DNA of 64,000 nt from Citrobacter farmeri (GCF_019048065.1 NZ_CP077291.1:4340001-4404000), one strand, 5' to 3'; positions 22,385 through 44,927 are shown, counted from the first letter of the stretch. A program made the numbers and translations. Notes: a model not told the origin generated them from the letters alone.

Positions 22385-23480
22385 GGCATGCCCTCCTCAA
22401 TCGGACATAGCCGCCGGGTACAGCTGCGATCCATCCTGCTAACTCCAGTTCGAGTAGCTGAGCCACTACCTCTGGTACAGGTTGGCCGGCACGTTCAGCG
22501 ACGACGTCAACAGGTGTTACCTCATCTCCTACGTTAGCCAGGAGCTCGGGAAATGGCAATGCTGCGTCCTCCTGATCTGCTGAATAAAGTGATTTTTCAG
22601 GCCCATCTGGCAGCCAATGCAAGCCGCACTGCAAGTTTTCCATGATTTCCTCCGGAACCGTCACAAGTGTGGCGCCCTGCTGCACCAGCCAGTGTGGTCC
22701 TTCACTTCCGGGATTGCCGAGAGGTCCGGGCACGGCGAACACCTCTCGACCCTGCTCCAACGCACAGCGTGCGGTGACCAGCGAGCCGCTGCGTAATGCC
22801 GCTTCAACCACCAGTACTCCTTTGCTCAGGCCGCTGATAATACGGTTTCGGCGGGGGAAATTGCGTGGTAAAGGAGGCATCAGCAACGAAAATTCGGACA
22901 CCAGAGCACCTCCCGTTTCCAGCAAAGCCTCTGCCATCCCGACATGTCGGCGGGGATAAACGGCCTGCAGACCGTTTCCTAATACAGCAATGCTTCTCCC
23001 CTTCGACTGAATCGCCGCCCGGTGGGCAATACCATCAATACCATGCGCCAGGCCGCTGGTAATGGTGATTTCCCAGCCCGCAAGTTTCTCACAGAATAAC
23101 CGTCCCCACCGTTCGCCATACCATGACGGTGTTCGGCTTCCCACTACGGCGAGTTGAAAATCATGGAGGCATTGCGGGGAGCCTGAGACCAAAAGCGCGC
23201 CAGGGTAATCTTCAATAGCACGAAGTTGTGCAGGATAATCTTCACAGTCTGCCAGTAATAAGTGATGGTGCGGTAGCTCAAGCCAGCGAAAGGTCTTTTC
23301 CAGCTCGTCTTCCGAAAAGGTAATAAAGCGTGTTGCCTGGGAAGGAGAAAGGCCCGCGCGCCGCAGCACCGCGGTATCAATATGCGGTTGTGCTATCAAC
23401 TCCTGAGCGACTCGCACCATCTCATCGCCGAACAACTCGTTCACGCCCATCAAACGTAGCCAAATTTCGGTACGGGTCAT
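22356..23480 (-). CDS. dprA: DNA-processing protein DprA (Smf)
   Basis: DprA binds incoming single-stranded DNA and loads RecA in naturally competent bacteria. The 374 residues contain an N-terminal helical region, a Rossmann-like core with [15 protein letters not shown] and [26 protein letters not shown], and a winged-helix-like C-terminal domain. The organism is not known to be competent, so its present role is uncertain. It heads the minus-strand run and is divergent from def; the 129-base gap must hold both promoters. Confidence 0.93.
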   Translation of the reverse strand: MTRTEIWLRLMGVNELFGDEMVRVAQELIAQPHIDTAVLRRAGLSPSQATRFITFSEDELEKTFRWLELPHHHLLLADCEDYPAQLRAIEDYPGALLVSGSPQCLHDFQLAVVGSRTPSWYGERWGRLFCEKLAGWEITITSGLAHGIDGIAHRAAIQSKGRSIAVLGNGLQAVYPRRHVGMAEALLETGGALVSEFSLLMPPLPRNFPRRNRIISGLSKGVLVVEAALRSGSLVTARCALEQGREVFAVPGPLGNPGSEGPHWLVQQGATLVTVPEEIMENLQCGLHWLPDGPEKSLYSADQEDAALPFPELLANVGDEVTPVDVVAERAGQPVPEVVAQLLELELAGWIAAVPGGYVRLRRACHVRRTNVFV

Positions 23481-23609
23481 CCTTTCCCCCCTGCCACAAG
23501 CAGTGTTAGCAATCTTTGCGATTGGTCACTGATGCTGTCAATCAGAGGGGGATTTGTCTAGAATAGAGGTAATAATCTTTCCAACTCCTGAACACAACTC
23601 TGGATAACT

Positions 23610-24119
23610 ATGTCAGTTTTGCAAGTGTTACATATTCCGGACGAGCGCCTTCGCAAAGTCGCAAAACCGGTAGAAGAAGTGAATGCAGAAATTCAGCGTA
23701 TCGTCGATGATATGTTCGAGACGATGTACGCAGAAGAAGGTATTGGCCTCGCGGCAACGCAGGTTGATATTCATCAGCGAATTATCGTCATTGACGTGTC
23801 AGAAAACCGCGACGAACGCCTGGTGTTAATTAACCCGGAACTGCTGGAAAAAGAAGGTGAAACTGGTATTGAAGAAGGTTGCCTGTCTATTCCGGAGCAA
23901 CGTGCTTTAGTGCCACGTGCCGAGAAAGTGAAAGTTCGCGCACTCGATCGCGAGGGTAAACCGTTTGAGCTGGAAGCCGACGGCCTGCTGGCTATCTGTA
24001 TTCAGCACGAAATGGATCACCTGGTCGGTAAACTATTTATCGATTATTTGTCGCCGCTGAAACAACAACGTATTCGTCAGAAAGTTGAGAAACTCGACCG
24101 CCTGAACGCACGAGCTTAA
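23610..24119 (+). CDS. def: peptide deformylase
   Basis: Removes the formyl group from the N terminus of nascent proteins. The three metal-site motifs are present in 169 residues: GIGLAATQ (44-51), EGCLS with metal-ligand Cys91, and QHEMDH with His133 and His137. It is essential in this group. It is followed 14 bases later by fmt, so the enzymes that add and remove the formyl group are made together. Confidence 0.98.
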   Translation: MSVLQVLHIPDERLRKVAKPVEEVNAEIQRIVDDMFETMYAEEGIGLAATQVDIHQRIIVIDVSENRDERLVLINPELLEKEGETGIEEGCLSIPEQRALVPRAEKVKVRALDREGKPFELEADGLLAICIQHEMDHLVGKLFIDYLSPLKQQRIRQKVEKLDRLNARA

Positions 24120-24133
24120 GGACAAGAATCAAC

Positions 24134-25081
24134 GTGTCAGACTCACTACGTATTATTTTTGCGGGTACACCTGACTTTGCAGCGCGTCATCTGGACGCGC
24201 TGTTGTCTTCCGGACATGACGTCGTCGGCGTGTTTACGCAACCAGACCGTCCGGCAGGGCGGGGCAAAAAACTGATGCCGAGCCCGGTAAAAGTCCTGGC
24301 GGAAGAAAAAGGCATTCCGGTTTTCCAACCTGTCTCCTTGCGTCCACAGGAAAACCAGCATCTGGTTTCTGACCTGAACGCAGACGTTATGGTCGTCGTA
24401 GCGTATGGCCTGATTCTACCGAAAGCTGTGCTGGAAATGCCGCGTCTCGGCTGCATTAACGTGCATGGTTCCCTGCTCCCGCGCTGGCGTGGTGCGGCCC
24501 CCATTCAACGTTCGCTCTGGGCGGGCGATGCTGAAACGGGTGTCACCATCATGCAGATGGACGTAGGTCTGGATACCGGCGATATGCTCTACAAACTCGC
24601 CTGCCCCATCACCGCGCAGGACACCAGCGGTACGCTGTACGACAAGCTAGCAGATCTTGGCCCGCAGGGTCTGATTGAAACGCTGAAGCAGTTAGCGGAA
24701 GGTCGTACTAATCCTGAAGTACAGAACGAAGCGCAGGTCACCCATGCTGAGAAACTCAGCAAAGAAGAAGCACGCATCGACTGGTCACTTTCTGCGGCGC
24801 AACTGGAACGCTGCATTCGCGCATTTAATCCCTGGCCAATGAGCTGGCTGGAAATTGATGGCCAGCCGGTAAAAGTCTGGCAGGCATCCGTGATAGACTC
24901 GCCGACGAAGGCAGAGCCCGGTACTATCCTTGAAGCCACAAAACAAGGCATTCAGGTCGCGACTGGCAACGGAATTCTGAACTTGCTCTCACTGCAACCC
25001 GCCGGGAAAAAAGCGATGAGCGCCCAGGACCTTCTAAATTCACGTCGGGAATGGTTCATTCCTGGCAACCGTCTGGCCTGA
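24134..25081 (+). CDS. fmt: methionyl-tRNA formyltransferase
   Basis: Transfers a formyl group from 10-formyl-THF to initiator Met-tRNA. The 315 residues show the folate-binding core with [18 protein letters not shown] (Asn109 and His111) and GLDTGD, then a C-terminal tRNA-binding domain. The start codon is GTG at 24134 with AAGGA about nine bases before, giving the E. coli length. It is the second gene of def-fmt-rsmB-trkA. Confidence 0.97.
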   Translation: MSDSLRIIFAGTPDFAARHLDALLSSGHDVVGVFTQPDRPAGRGKKLMPSPVKVLAEEKGIPVFQPVSLRPQENQHLVSDLNADVMVVVAYGLILPKAVLEMPRLGCINVHGSLLPRWRGAAPIQRSLWAGDAETGVTIMQMDVGLDTGDMLYKLACPITAQDTSGTLYDKLADLGPQGLIETLKQLAEGRTNPEVQNEAQVTHAEKLSKEEARIDWSLSAAQLERCIRAFNPWPMSWLEIDGQPVKVWQASVIDSPTKAEPGTILEATKQGIQVATGNGILNLLSLQPAGKKAMSAQDLLNSRREWFIPGNRLA

Positions 25082-25098
25082 CGGTCACTTCTGATTAC

Positions 25099-25126
25099 GC
25101 CCGGTGTTGCCGGGCCTTTTTATTTT
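25099..25126 (+). terminator. terminator-like hairpin between fmt and rsmB
   Basis: GCCCGG, TGTTG, CCGGGC forms a six-base GC stem followed by CTTTTTATTTTT. It ends only about eight bases before the rsmB start, so it may reduce transcription into rsmB while also occupying its translation start region. Confidence 0.75.
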
Positions 25127-25133
25127 TGCGGTT

Positions 25134-26423
25134 ATGAATAAGAAACTTAACTTACGCAGTATGGCGGCCCAGGCCGTTGAACAGGTCGTCGAGCAGGGGC
25201 ATTCACTGAGCAATGTCCTGCCGCCGCTACAACAAAAAGTCTCCGATAAAGACAAAGCACTATTACAAGAACTCTGTTTTGGCGTTCTGCGCACGCTGTC
25301 GCAACTTGACTGGCTGATCAACAAATTGATGTCCCGTCCGATGACGGGGAAACAGCGCACCGTGCACTACCTGATAATGGTGGGATTCTATCAATTACTG
25401 CATACCCGTATTCCTCCTCATGCTGCGCTGGCGGAAACGGTCGAAGGTGCAGTGGCGATAAAGCGCCCGCAGCTTAAAGGGTTGATAAACGGCGTCCTGC
25501 GACAGTTCCAGCGCCAGCAGGAAGAACTGCTGGCAGAATTCGACAACAGCGAAGCGCGTTTTCTCCATCCTTCCTGGCTGCTGAAGCGCCTGCAAAAAGC
25601 GTATCCCACTCAATGGGAAACCATTGTCGACGCCAACAATCAGCGGCCACCGATGTGGTTACGCGTGAATCGCACACATCACTCGCGCGACAGTTGGCTT
25701 GCACTGCTCGAAGACGCCGGGATGAAAGGTTTCCCCCATCCAGACTACCCAGATGCCGTGCGGCTGGAATCGCCAGCGCCAGTCCATGCGCTACCGGGAT
25801 TCGATGAAGGATGGATCACCGTACAGGACGCCTCCGCGCAGGGATGCATAGCCTTTCTTACTCCGCAAAACGGCGAACACATTTTAGATCTTTGCGCTGC
25901 ACCAGGCGGTAAAACGACCCACATTCTCGAAGCTGCTCCTGAAGCAGACGTGATGGCAGTTGATGTGGATGAACAACGACTCTCTCGTGTTTATGACAAT
26001 CTGAAACGCCTCGGGATGAAAGCGACAGTCAAACATGGTGACGGGCGTTATCCTTCTCAGTGGTGCGGCGAGCAGCAGTTTGATCGCATCCTTTTAGATG
26101 CGCCCTGCTCCGCAACCGGGGTTATCCGTCGCCATCCGGATATCAAATGGCTACGCCGGGATCGTGATATTGCAGAGCTGGCAAAGCTGCAGGCTGAAAT
26201 TCTTGATGCCGTCTGGCCGCATTTAAAATCTGGCGGCACGCTGGTGTATGCCACCTGTTCAGTGTTGCCGGAAGAGAACAGCCTGCAGATTCAAGCCTTC
26301 TTGCAGCGCACAGCGGATGCCACGCTTAGCGAAACAGGAACGCCTGAAGCACCGGGCCTGCAAAATCTGCCGGATGCAGAAGGCGGTGATGGCTTCTTTT
26401 ACGCTAAGCTAATCAAAAAGTGA
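25134..26423 (+). CDS. rsmB: 16S rRNA m5C967 methyltransferase RsmB
   Basis: Methylates C967 of 16S rRNA using SAM. The 429 residues comprise an N-terminal NusB-like RNA-binding domain (about 1-140) and a Rossmann methyltransferase domain with [18 protein letters not shown] and the catalytic [12 protein letters not shown]. The ATG at 25134 fits the E. coli protein; the upstream GTG would lie inside the terminator hairpin. No good Shine-Dalgarno site precedes it, so initiation may be weak or coupled. Confidence 0.95.
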   Translation: MNKKLNLRSMAAQAVEQVVEQGHSLSNVLPPLQQKVSDKDKALLQELCFGVLRTLSQLDWLINKLMSRPMTGKQRTVHYLIMVGFYQLLHTRIPPHAALAETVEGAVAIKRPQLKGLINGVLRQFQRQQEELLAEFDNSEARFLHPSWLLKRLQKAYPTQWETIVDANNQRPPMWLRVNRTHHSRDSWLALLEDAGMKGFPHPDYPDAVRLESPAPVHALPGFDEGWITVQDASAQGCIAFLTPQNGEHILDLCAAPGGKTTHILEAAPEADVMAVDVDEQRLSRVYDNLKRLGMKATVKHGDGRYPSQWCGEQQFDRILLDAPCSATGVIRRHPDIKWLRRDRDIAELAKLQAEILDAVWPHLKSGGTLVYATCSVLPEENSLQIQAFLQRTADATLSETGTPEAPGLQNLPDAEGGDGFFYAKLIKK

Positions 26424-26444
26424 TGGGATAACGGGTCACGACTG

Positions 26445-27821
26445 ATGAAAATAATCATTCTGGGCGCAGGACAAGTGGGAGGAACGCTGGCTGAGAATCT
26501 GGTCGGCGAGAACAACGACATCACCGTGGTCGATACCAACGGCGAACGTCTGCGCAGCCTGCAGGATAAGTTCGATCTGCGTGTCGTTCAGGGGCATGGT
26601 TCACACCCACGCGTGTTGCGCGAAGCCGGTGCGGATGATGCGGATATGCTGGTTGCTGTGACCAGCTCCGATGAAACGAATATGGTTGCCTGCCAGGTAG
26701 CCTATTCGCTGTTCAACACACCGAACCGAATTGCCCGTATCCGCTCTCCTGATTATGTTCGTGATGCGGACAAACTGTTCCACTCAGAAGCCGTACCTAT
26801 CGATCACCTGATCGCGCCCGAGCAGCTCGTCATCGACAGTATTTATCGATTGATTGAGTATCCTGGCGCGTTACAGGTCGTCAACTTTGCGGAAGGTAAA
26901 GTGAGTCTGGCAGTGGTAAAAGCCTATTACGGCGGCCCGCTGATCGGGAACGCACTTTCAACAATGCGGGAGCATATGCCGCATATTGATACGCGCGTGG
27001 CGGCGATTTTCCGTCATGACAGACCGATTCGCCCACAGGGTTCCACTATCGTGGAAGCGGGTGACGAAGTCTTCTTTATTGCAGCCTCCCAGCACATCCG
27101 CGCGGTGATGAGCGAGTTGCAACGCCTCGAAAAACCTTACAAGCGCATCATGCTGGTTGGCGGCGGTAACATCGGAGCCGGTCTGGCACGTCGTCTTGAG
27201 AAAGATTACAGCGTGAAATTGATCGAACGCGATCAACAACGCGCTGCTGAGCTGGCCGAAAAACTACAGAATACAATCGTCTTCTTCGGTGACGCCTCTG
27301 ATCAGGAGTTGCTGGCTGAAGAACATATCGATCAGGTCGATCTGTTCATCGCCGTCACCAACGATGACGAAGCCAATATCATGTCCGCGATGCTGGCTAA
27401 GCGCATGGGCGCGAAAAAGGTCATGGTGTTAATTCAGCGTCGTGCTTATGTGGATCTGGTGCAGGGCAGCGTCATTGATATTGCCATTTCACCTCAGCAG
27501 GCTACTATCTCCGCGCTGCTCAGCCATGTGCGAAAAGCAGATATCGTTGGCGTCTCTTCATTGCGTCGTGGCGTCGCGGAAGCGATTGAAGCCGTCGCTC
27601 ACGGCGATGAAAGTACTTCGCGCGTTGTCGGGCGGGTCATTGACGAGATCAAACTGCCACCGGGCACGATTATTGGTGCCGTAGTGCGTGGTAACGATGT
27701 GATGATTGCCAATGACAACTTACGCATCGAACAAGGCGATCACGTCATTATGTTTCTGACAGATAAAAAGTTTATTACCGACGTCGAGCGCTTATTCCAG
27801 CCTAGCCCTTTCTTCCTTTAA
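26445..27821 (+). CDS. trkA: Trk potassium uptake protein TrkA
   Basis: Peripheral NAD(H)-binding regulator of the TrkH/TrkG potassium channels. The 458 residues are two tandem RCK units, each with a Rossmann nucleotide site: [11 protein letters not shown] at residues 7-17 and [15 protein letters not shown] near 233. Each Rossmann part is followed by a C-terminal ligand domain. It follows rsmB by 21 bases in the same transcription unit and ends at a good terminator. Confidence 0.97.
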   Translation: MKIIILGAGQVGGTLAENLVGENNDITVVDTNGERLRSLQDKFDLRVVQGHGSHPRVLREAGADDADMLVAVTSSDETNMVACQVAYSLFNTPNRIARIRSPDYVRDADKLFHSEAVPIDHLIAPEQLVIDSIYRLIEYPGALQVVNFAEGKVSLAVVKAYYGGPLIGNALSTMREHMPHIDTRVAAIFRHDRPIRPQGSTIVEAGDEVFFIAASQHIRAVMSELQRLEKPYKRIMLVGGGNIGAGLARRLEKDYSVKLIERDQQRAAELAEKLQNTIVFFGDASDQELLAEEHIDQVDLFIAVTNDDEANIMSAMLAKRMGAKKVMVLIQRRAYVDLVQGSVIDIAISPQQATISALLSHVRKADIVGVSSLRRGVAEAIEAVAHGDESTSRVVGRVIDEIKLPPGTIIGAVVRGNDVMIANDNLRIEQGDHVIMFLTDKKFITDVERLFQPSPFFL

Positions 27822-27826
27822 CATTG

Positions 27827-27853
27827 AAGGGTGCATTATTCGCACCCTTTTAA
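27827..27853 (+). terminator. terminator after trkA
   Basis: AAGGGTGC and GCACCCTT pair over eight bases around a seven-base loop and run into TTTTAAT, five bases after the trkA stop. Confidence 0.88.
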
Positions 27854-27962
27854 TTCCCCTGATTTATCAAGGATTAATTCGTACTATTAATCTAAATACT
27901 TAAATGGAAAATATCTTAACATTTGTTAAACTTATTAACGTCAGCTGCATAGGGAGAATATA

Positions 27963-28373
27963 ATGAGCATTATTAAAGAGTTTCGCGAATTCGCGATGCG
28001 CGGGAACGTTGTCGATTTGGCAGTGGGTGTCATTATCGGTGCGGCATTCGGTAAAATTGTATCGTCACTGGTTGCCGATATCATTATGCCGCCGCTCGGT
28101 TTGCTAATTGGTGGTATCGATTTTAAACAGTTTGCCGTCACGCTGCGCGATGCACAGGGAGATATCCCTGCCGTTGTGATGCACTATGGGGTGTTTATTC
28201 AGAACATCTTCGACTTTGTGATTGTGGCATTTGCTATTTTCATGGCAATTAAGCTCATCAATAAACTCAATCGTAAGAAAGAAGAGCCGGCTGCTGCACC
28301 TGCGCCGACGAAAGAAGAAGTCTTGCTCACTGAGATCCGTGACCTGCTTAAAGAACAGAACAATCGTTCTTAA
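27963..28373 (+). CDS. mscL: large-conductance mechanosensitive channel MscL
   Basis: Homopentameric inner-membrane channel that opens under high membrane tension to release solutes on osmotic downshock. The 136 residues hold the amphipathic N-helix ([15 protein letters not shown]), first membrane span with gate ([18 protein letters not shown]), second span (about 73-100) and a charged C-terminal bundle ([15 protein letters not shown]). GGGAG precedes the ATG. Its TAA stop shares a TTAA with the arfA stop on the other strand. Confidence 0.98.
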   Translation: MSIIKEFREFAMRGNVVDLAVGVIIGAAFGKIVSSLVADIIMPPLGLLIGGIDFKQFAVTLRDAQGDIPAVVMHYGVFIQNIFDFVIVAFAIFMAIKLINKLNRKKEEPAAAPAPTKEEVLLTEIRDLLKEQNNRS

Positions 28374-28588
28374 TAGACCGCTGAAAACAGAAGGCCAGTG
28401 GTAAAAAAGTGATTCACTTTCTTGCCACTGGCCTCCCAGTTACCCCGATTACCATGTTTCCCTTTACGTAAATAACTTCCCTTACCTTTCTTATTCTTTT
28501 CAATACGCTGTCTGAAGAGTGGATCATGTAATAATGCCTCAATGGCATTGTCCTTTATCTGCCCTTTTGTATGCTGATAACGACTCAT
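28370..28588 (-). CDS. arfA: alternative ribosome-rescue factor ArfA
   Basis: ArfA recruits release factor 2 to ribosomes stalled on mRNAs lacking a stop codon, a backup to tmRNA. The 72-residue reading frame has the basic core [20 protein letters not shown] and a hydrophobic tail (HFFTTGLLF). In E. coli the mRNA is cut by RNase III in a hairpin within the gene, so the full tail is made only rarely and is degraded; the same hairpin is present here at 28393-28433. Functional protein is therefore likely made from truncated mRNA when tmRNA is limiting. Confidence 0.93.
   Translation of the reverse strand: MSRYQHTKGQIKDNAIEALLHDPLFRQRIEKNKKGKGSYLRKGKHGNRGNWEASGKKVNHFFTTGLLFSAVY
28393..28433 (-). 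promoter_or_regulatory. RNase III hairpin inside arfA
   Basis: GGCCAGTGG and CCACTGGCC form a nine-base perfect stem extended by further pairing (AAGTGA/TCACTT). It covers codons near the 3' end of arfA and also lies 20 bases after mscL, so it may end mscL transcripts as well. Confidence 0.8.
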
Positions 28589-28643
28589 AATAGCTCCTGT
28601 TTGTGGTTTAACGGCGGGAGTGTAGTCCCACCAGTTTGATAAA

Positions 28644-29069
28644 TCAACAACCTAACTTCACTCCACTGGCTCCCTGTTCCAGGGCTTCCAGGATTGAGCA
28701 GTACACGCTGCTATGCGCAGTACCACAGCAGGCATCGTTCAGACGCTGCAATGAACGCTGCATGCTTTGCAGTTCGGCAATGCGCGCTTCGACTTCTTTC
28801 AGTCGCTCCTGCACGATCCCTTTTGATTCCTGACAGGTATGATGTTCGGGATCGATGCGGATCGACAACAACTCACGGATCGACTCGAGGGTAAACCCGA
28901 GCTGTCGGGCATAGCGGATGAATTTTAGCCGCTGAAGATCCTTTTCCGTATACAACCGGAATCCCCCTTCCGTGCGGACTTCATGTTCCATCATCTGTTG
29001 CTTTTCATAGTAGCGGATCGTATCAGGAGTTACGTCCGCGAGCTTTGCTAACTCACCAATGCGATACAT
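28644..29069 (-). CDS. zntR: zinc-responsive activator ZntR
   Basis: MerR-family regulator that activates the zinc exporter gene zntA by distorting its promoter when zinc binds. In the 141 residues the N-terminal helix-turn-helix ([22 protein letters not shown]), the dimer helix, and the zinc ligands Cys79, Cys114, Cys115, His119 and Cys124 are all present. The ATG at 29069 has AAGG seven bases upstream; a GTG six bases earlier is less likely. It follows yhdN closely. zntA is not in this window. Confidence 0.94.
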   Translation of the reverse strand: MYRIGELAKLADVTPDTIRYYEKQQMMEHEVRTEGGFRLYTEKDLQRLKFIRYARQLGFTLESIRELLSIRIDPEHHTCQESKGIVQERLKEVEARIAELQSMQRSLQRLNDACCGTAHSSVYCSILEALEQGASGVKLGC

Positions 29070-29078
29070 ATCCACGCC

Positions 29079-29447
29079 TTAATTGTCATTAATTTTAAGC
29101 AGCAACTTATCCGCGTACTCACCACGTAGAAATTCAGTGCTTAGACCAGCCTGCCGCAACTTCAGTTCCAGGAGTGACAAACGCCGGCTCACTTCATGAT
29201 ACTGAGGATCATCCTGCCTCAGGCCTTTCAGCAGATCCAGTAACTGGATGGCTTCTTTTCGCTGCTCCAGCTCAGGCGGAAGGCAGCCTGCATTTTTTAA
29301 TAAACGATAACCGGCCCGTAACTCAACAGGTACATGCGAATCATCATCCAGAACCAGCCGCTCGCCAGCACCATGAAGATTCTCAAACTCACCGTTTTTC
29401 TGCGCATCAGTGATATGGCGCTCTGCCCACTGGTCCAGTAACCACAT
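29079..29447 (-). CDS. yhdN: DUF1992 / DnaJ-related protein YhdN
   Basis: A 122-residue soluble protein of unknown function in the DUF1992 family, rich in charged helices (DQWAERHITDAQKNGEFENL at the start). It ends nine bases before zntR and is probably in one unit with it. It lies directly downstream of the alpha-operon terminator. The family is described as DnaJ-homologous-like; no J-domain HPD motif is visible, so a chaperone role is doubtful. Confidence 0.87.
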   Translation of the reverse strand: MWLLDQWAERHITDAQKNGEFENLHGAGERLVLDDDSHVPVELRAGYRLLKNAGCLPPELEQRKEAIQLLDLLKGLRQDDPQYHEVSRRLSLLELKLRQAGLSTEFLRGEYADKLLLKINDN

Positions 29448-29513
29448 AGACGACTCCAGGGGATGAACAAAAAGAGTACAGATATTGTAGATAAGTGGGG
29501 GTACTGAGGATAT

Positions 29514-29541
29514 AAAAAAACCCGCCGGGGCGGGTTTTTTT
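29514..29541 (-). terminator. alpha operon terminator
   Basis: CCCGCC and GGCGGG are flanked by A7 and T7, a textbook intrinsic terminator, 14 bases after the rplQ stop on the minus strand. It could act on both strands. Confidence 0.93.
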
Positions 29542-29554
29542 ACGTTACTACAGA

Positions 29555-29965
<411 letters not shown>

Positions 29966-29981
29966 TTAACCTGTGATCCGG

Positions 29982-30971
29982 TTACTCGTCAGCGATGCTT
30001 GCCGGTGGCCAGTTTTCCAGGCGCATGCCCAGAGACAGTCCACGGGAAGCCAGCACGTCTTTAATCTCAGTAAGAGATTTTTTACCAAGGTTAGGCGTCT
30101 TAAGAAGCTCAACCTCAGTACGCTGTACCAGATCACCGATATAGTGGATAGCTTCTGCTTTAAGGCAGTTAGCAGAGCGGACAGTCAATTCCAGATCGTC
30201 AACAGGGCGCAGCAGGATCGGATCGAATTCTGGTTTCTCTTCTTTCACTTCCGGCTGACGTACATCACGTAAGTCAACGAAAGCTTCCAGTTGTTCAGCC
30301 AGAATGGTCGCCGCACGACGAATCGCCTCTTCAGGATCGATTGTGCCGTTGGTTTCCATTTCGATGACCAGCTTGTCCAGGTCGGTACGCTGTTCTACAC
30401 GCGCTGCTTCAACATTGTAGGCAATACGCTCTACAGGGCTGTAACATGCGTCGACCAGCAGACGGCCGATTGGGCGCTCATCTTCTTCCGAATGAATTCG
30501 GGTAGAAGCCGGCACATAACCACGACCGCGCTGAACTTTGATACGCATGCTAATAGACGCGTTCTCATCGGTCAGGTGGCAGATCACGTGCTGCGGCTTG
30601 ACGATTTCGACATCCCCATCATGGGTAATGTCGGCTGCAGTCACAGGGCCAATGCCAGATTTATTCAAGGTAAGAATAACTTCATCTTTACCCTGAACTC
30701 TCACCGCCAGCCCTTTCAGGTTGAGCAGGATTTCCAGGATATCTTCCTGAACGCCTTCTTTGGTGCTGTACTCATGTAGTACACCATCAATCTCAACCTC
30801 GGTCACCGCGCAACCCGGCATCGATGAGAGCAGAATACGGCGCAGTGCGTTACCCAGAGTATGGCCAAAGCCACGCTCTAAAGGCTCAAGGGTCACCTTG
30901 GCGTGCGTCGAACTCACTTGCTCGATATCTACCAGGCGCGGTTTTAGAAACTCTGTCACAGAACCCTGCAT
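29982..30971 (-). CDS. rpoA: RNA polymerase alpha subunit
   Basis: Alpha dimerises to nucleate RNA polymerase assembly. The 329 residues comprise the assembly domain (about 1-235), a flexible linker (EEKPEFDP) and the C-terminal domain (about 250-329) that contacts UP-element DNA and activators such as CRP and Fis, including Arg265 in [10 protein letters not shown]. Both Fis and CRP are encoded in this window. It is in the alpha operon between rpsD and rplQ, so subunit supply follows ribosomal protein synthesis. Confidence 0.99.
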
Positions 30972-30996
30972 TGTGTCCTCTCTTTGGTACTAAGCT

Positions 30997-32043
<1,047 letters not shown>

Positions 32044-32056
32044 TCAATCACCCCGA

Positions 32057-32505
<449 letters not shown>

Positions 32506-32510
<5 letters not shown>

Positions 32511-32524
32511 CTAATCTAGCCAGC
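32506..32524 (-). terminator. hairpin at the spc/alpha boundary
   Basis: GCTGGCT and AGCCAGC are perfect seven-base arms around AATCT, between rpmJ and rpsM. There is no long T run, so it may be a weak terminator or processing site. Confidence 0.45.
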
Positions 32525-32559
32525 TCAACCCAACTTTGCAAGAAAAATATGCGAATAAA

Positions 32560-34039
<1,480 letters not shown>

Positions 34040-34046
34040 CTGCTAC

Positions 34047-35180
<1,134 letters not shown>

Positions 35181-35185
35181 CTACC

Positions 35186-36493
<1,308 letters not shown>

Positions 36494-36520
36494 TTACTCC
36501 CGTGATTCAATTGGTGACAA

Positions 36521-36826
<306 letters not shown>

Positions 36827-36840
36827 TCAGTAACCCTACC

Positions 36841-38103
<1,263 letters not shown>

Positions 38104-38169
38104 CTAATGTCAACTACTACTGAGACCCGAAATCAGGTCGTTAAAAAAGCCCCATATCGAGGGCGCGGC

Positions 38170-38198
38170 ATTATAACACCGCTCTCAGGATATGGGTA
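38170..38198 (-). promoter_or_regulatory. spc operon promoter
   Basis: On the minus strand TATAAT (38170-38175) is preceded by TGT, an extended -10 form, and followed by GCCGCGCCC. The -35 region (about 38193-38198) is weak (TACCC-like). The context agrees with the E. coli spc promoter. Confidence 0.75.
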
Positions 38199-38233
38199 GA
38201 AAAAATAAACGGCCCATCGCTGAGCCGTTTATT
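38199..38233 (-). terminator. terminator after rpsQ (end of S10 operon)
   Basis: AATAAACGGC and GCCGTTTATT are perfect ten-base arms around ten bases, followed on the minus strand by TTTTT. It lies 20 bases after the rpsQ stop and just before the spc promoter; read-through is known in E. coli. Confidence 0.8.
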
Positions 38234-38253
38234 CGTTGAGAACGCGTACTGTA

Positions 38254-40182
<1,929 letters not shown>

Positions 40183-40187
40183 CTACC

Positions 40188-40469
<282 letters not shown>

Positions 40470-40482
40470 TTATCCTCTAAAA

Positions 40483-42878
<2,396 letters not shown>

Positions 42879-42898
42879 TCAATCGCTCGATGACCTGA

Positions 42899-43381
<483 letters not shown>

Positions 43382-43386
43382 CGCGC

Positions 43387-43414
43387 ATTATACGCAAATA
43401 TCAGACTGAAGCAA
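43387..43414 (-). promoter_or_regulatory. S10 operon promoter
   Basis: On the minus strand TTGCTT (43409-43414), 16 bases, TATAAT (43387-43392), followed by a GCGCGGGC discriminator. Confidence 0.82.
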
Positions 43415-43584
43415 GTGTCGCGTAGATATTAATCACTTCGTCCGGAATGCGAACAGGGTTCCAGGATTTAATGCAGCGAATGAAACGCGGCAATTGCGCA
43501 GGAAAGTCGCTCGCAAGACTCATAACGGCAGCTTGCTCCATTTTCAGCCTTCTTTAAAGTGGCGACATGATTAATGGAGGATAG

Positions 43585-44070
43585 ATGATGGCCATCGCCC
43601 TGCCCTTTCTGCTGCTGTACACCACATTGTCTTTGTTTCTTAGCTTCTGCGATGTGCGTCGCGGACAACTTCCGGACCGGTTTACCTGTCCGTTGCTGTG
43701 GGGCGGATTCCTCTTTCACTTGTGTATCATCCCGACGCAACTTGCAGATGCCGTATGGGGTGCCATCGCTGGGTATGCCAGTTTTGCCTTTATCTACTGG
43801 AGCTATTGGCTTGTCCGCAGAAGAGAAGGGCTCGGCTATGGTGATGTGAAATTCCTTGCTGCGCTGGGAGCCTGGCATGGGTGGATGTCTTTACCCTTTT
43901 TAGTTTGTTGGGCTGCACTACTGGCGTGTTCTGGTATCGCGGCATTGGGGATTGTTTATGGAAAGTCGGCATTAAAAAACCCGCTGCCTTTTGGGCCATT
44001 TCTGGCGGCTGCGGGTTTCATCACCGGATGTTACCGTTTCACTTCTGAAGCGATTAACTGGTCACTTTAA
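43585..44070 (+). CDS. prepilin peptidase catalytic domain, orphan (HopD-like)
   Basis: A 161-residue membrane protein of the A24 aspartic prepilin peptidases. The two catalytic aspartates are visible in [11 protein letters not shown] (about residue 21) and the GxGD motif of [15 protein letters not shown] (about residue 91). It corresponds only to the C-terminal peptidase half; the N-terminal methyltransferase domain with its CxxC pairs is absent. GGAGG precedes the ATG; 43588 is an alternative start. No pilin or secretion gene is nearby. In E. coli the longer gspO lies here after a gsp cluster. Its end overlaps bfr by 17 bases. Confidence 0.85.
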   Translation: MMAIALPFLLLYTTLSLFLSFCDVRRGQLPDRFTCPLLWGGFLFHLCIIPTQLADAVWGAIAGYASFAFIYWSYWLVRRREGLGYGDVKFLAALGAWHGWMSLPFLVCWAALLACSGIAALGIVYGKSALKNPLPFGPFLAAAGFITGCYRFTSEAINWSL

Positions 44071-44530
44071 TTTGCGACTGCAGGTAATTCTGCAGGCCTA
44101 TTTTCGAAATGAGATCCAGTTCTGTCTCCAGCCAGTCGATATGGCCTTCTTCATCCGCGAGGATTTCGATCATCATATCCCGACTGACATAATCATGGAC
44201 GGTGTCAGCATAGGCGATCGCTTCACGTAAGTTTTTCGCCCCTTCAAGTTCTAATCGGAGATCGGACTGCAGCATCTCTTCAACGTCTTCGCCAATCCCC
44301 AACTTACCGAGATCCTGTAGGTTCGGAATCCCTTCCAGGAACAAAATACGCTCAATATATTTATCAGCGTGTTTCATTTCATCGATGGATTCATGGTATT
44401 CGACGTCATTGAGGCGCGTCAGCCCCCAATTTTTGAACATACGTGCATGGAGAAAATACTGGTTGATCGCGACAAGCTCATTTCCCAATAGTTTATTGAG
44501 ATAATTTATGATTTTAACATCACCTTTCAT
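44054..44530 (-). CDS. bfr: bacterioferritin
   Basis: 24-subunit iron-storage protein with ferroxidase centre and inter-subunit heme. In 158 residues the di-iron ligands Glu18, Glu51, His54 and Glu94 and the heme-ligand Met52 are present, with the E127/H130 pair in EEGHIDWLE. It follows bfd, whose product helps mobilise the stored iron. Convergent with the prepilin peptidase gene. Confidence 0.97.
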   Translation of the reverse strand: MKGDVKIINYLNKLLGNELVAINQYFLHARMFKNWGLTRLNDVEYHESIDEMKHADKYIERILFLEGIPNLQDLGKLGIGEDVEEMLQSDLRLELEGAKNLREAIAYADTVHDYVSRDMMIEILADEEGHIDWLETELDLISKIGLQNYLQSQIKVTS

Positions 44531-44602
44531 TTTATAGTCCCTCCGCTTCCACTCTCCAGAGCATAGATGGGGCTACAGGGATGTCAAAAAAAAGAGTGTG
44601 AC

Positions 44603-44797
44603 TCAGGCGATCTCTTTAAATTCTGGCATTTGCATTAACTCATCCTGCATCACTTCGCGTGCTGCCCGAACGCATTTACCGCATTGATTTCCCACAGGAA
44701 TAAACTTGCGTAACTGTTGAAAGGATTGAGGATGAAACTGACGTACTGCCTGGCGAATTTTTTTATCACTCACACCATTACACAAACAAACGTACAT
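44603..44797 (-). CDS. bfd: bacterioferritin-associated ferredoxin Bfd
   Basis: A 64-residue [2Fe-2S] protein that passes electrons to bacterioferritin heme to release iron. Cluster cysteines are Cys4 and Cys6 (CLC) and the pair CGKC (Cys39, Cys42), the BFD fold. It lies 72 bases before bfr. A candidate Fur box lies upstream, fitting iron-starvation induction. Confidence 0.95.
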   Translation of the reverse strand: MYVCLCNGVSDKKIRQAVRQFHPQSFQQLRKFIPVGNQCGKCVRAAREVMQDELMQMPEFKEIA

Positions 44798-44830
44798 GAT
44801 CGCTCCCGTTCAATTTCTGCGCAAAGTGTA

Positions 44831-44850
44831 AATGAGAATAGTTATGATTA
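44831..44850 (-). promoter_or_regulatory. candidate Fur box upstream of bfd
   Basis: AATGAGAATAGTTATGATTA resembles the Fur consensus (three GATAAT-like hexamers, imperfect). It lies 34-53 bases upstream of the bfd start. Fur control of bfd is known in E. coli; this exact site is inference. Confidence 0.45.
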
Positions 44851-44927
44851 CAATAGCACAATTCTCTCTACGTAACGGGAACCGGGTAAAAATTGCGAAT
44901 AAATGTGACAGCCGAATCACAGGTAGC

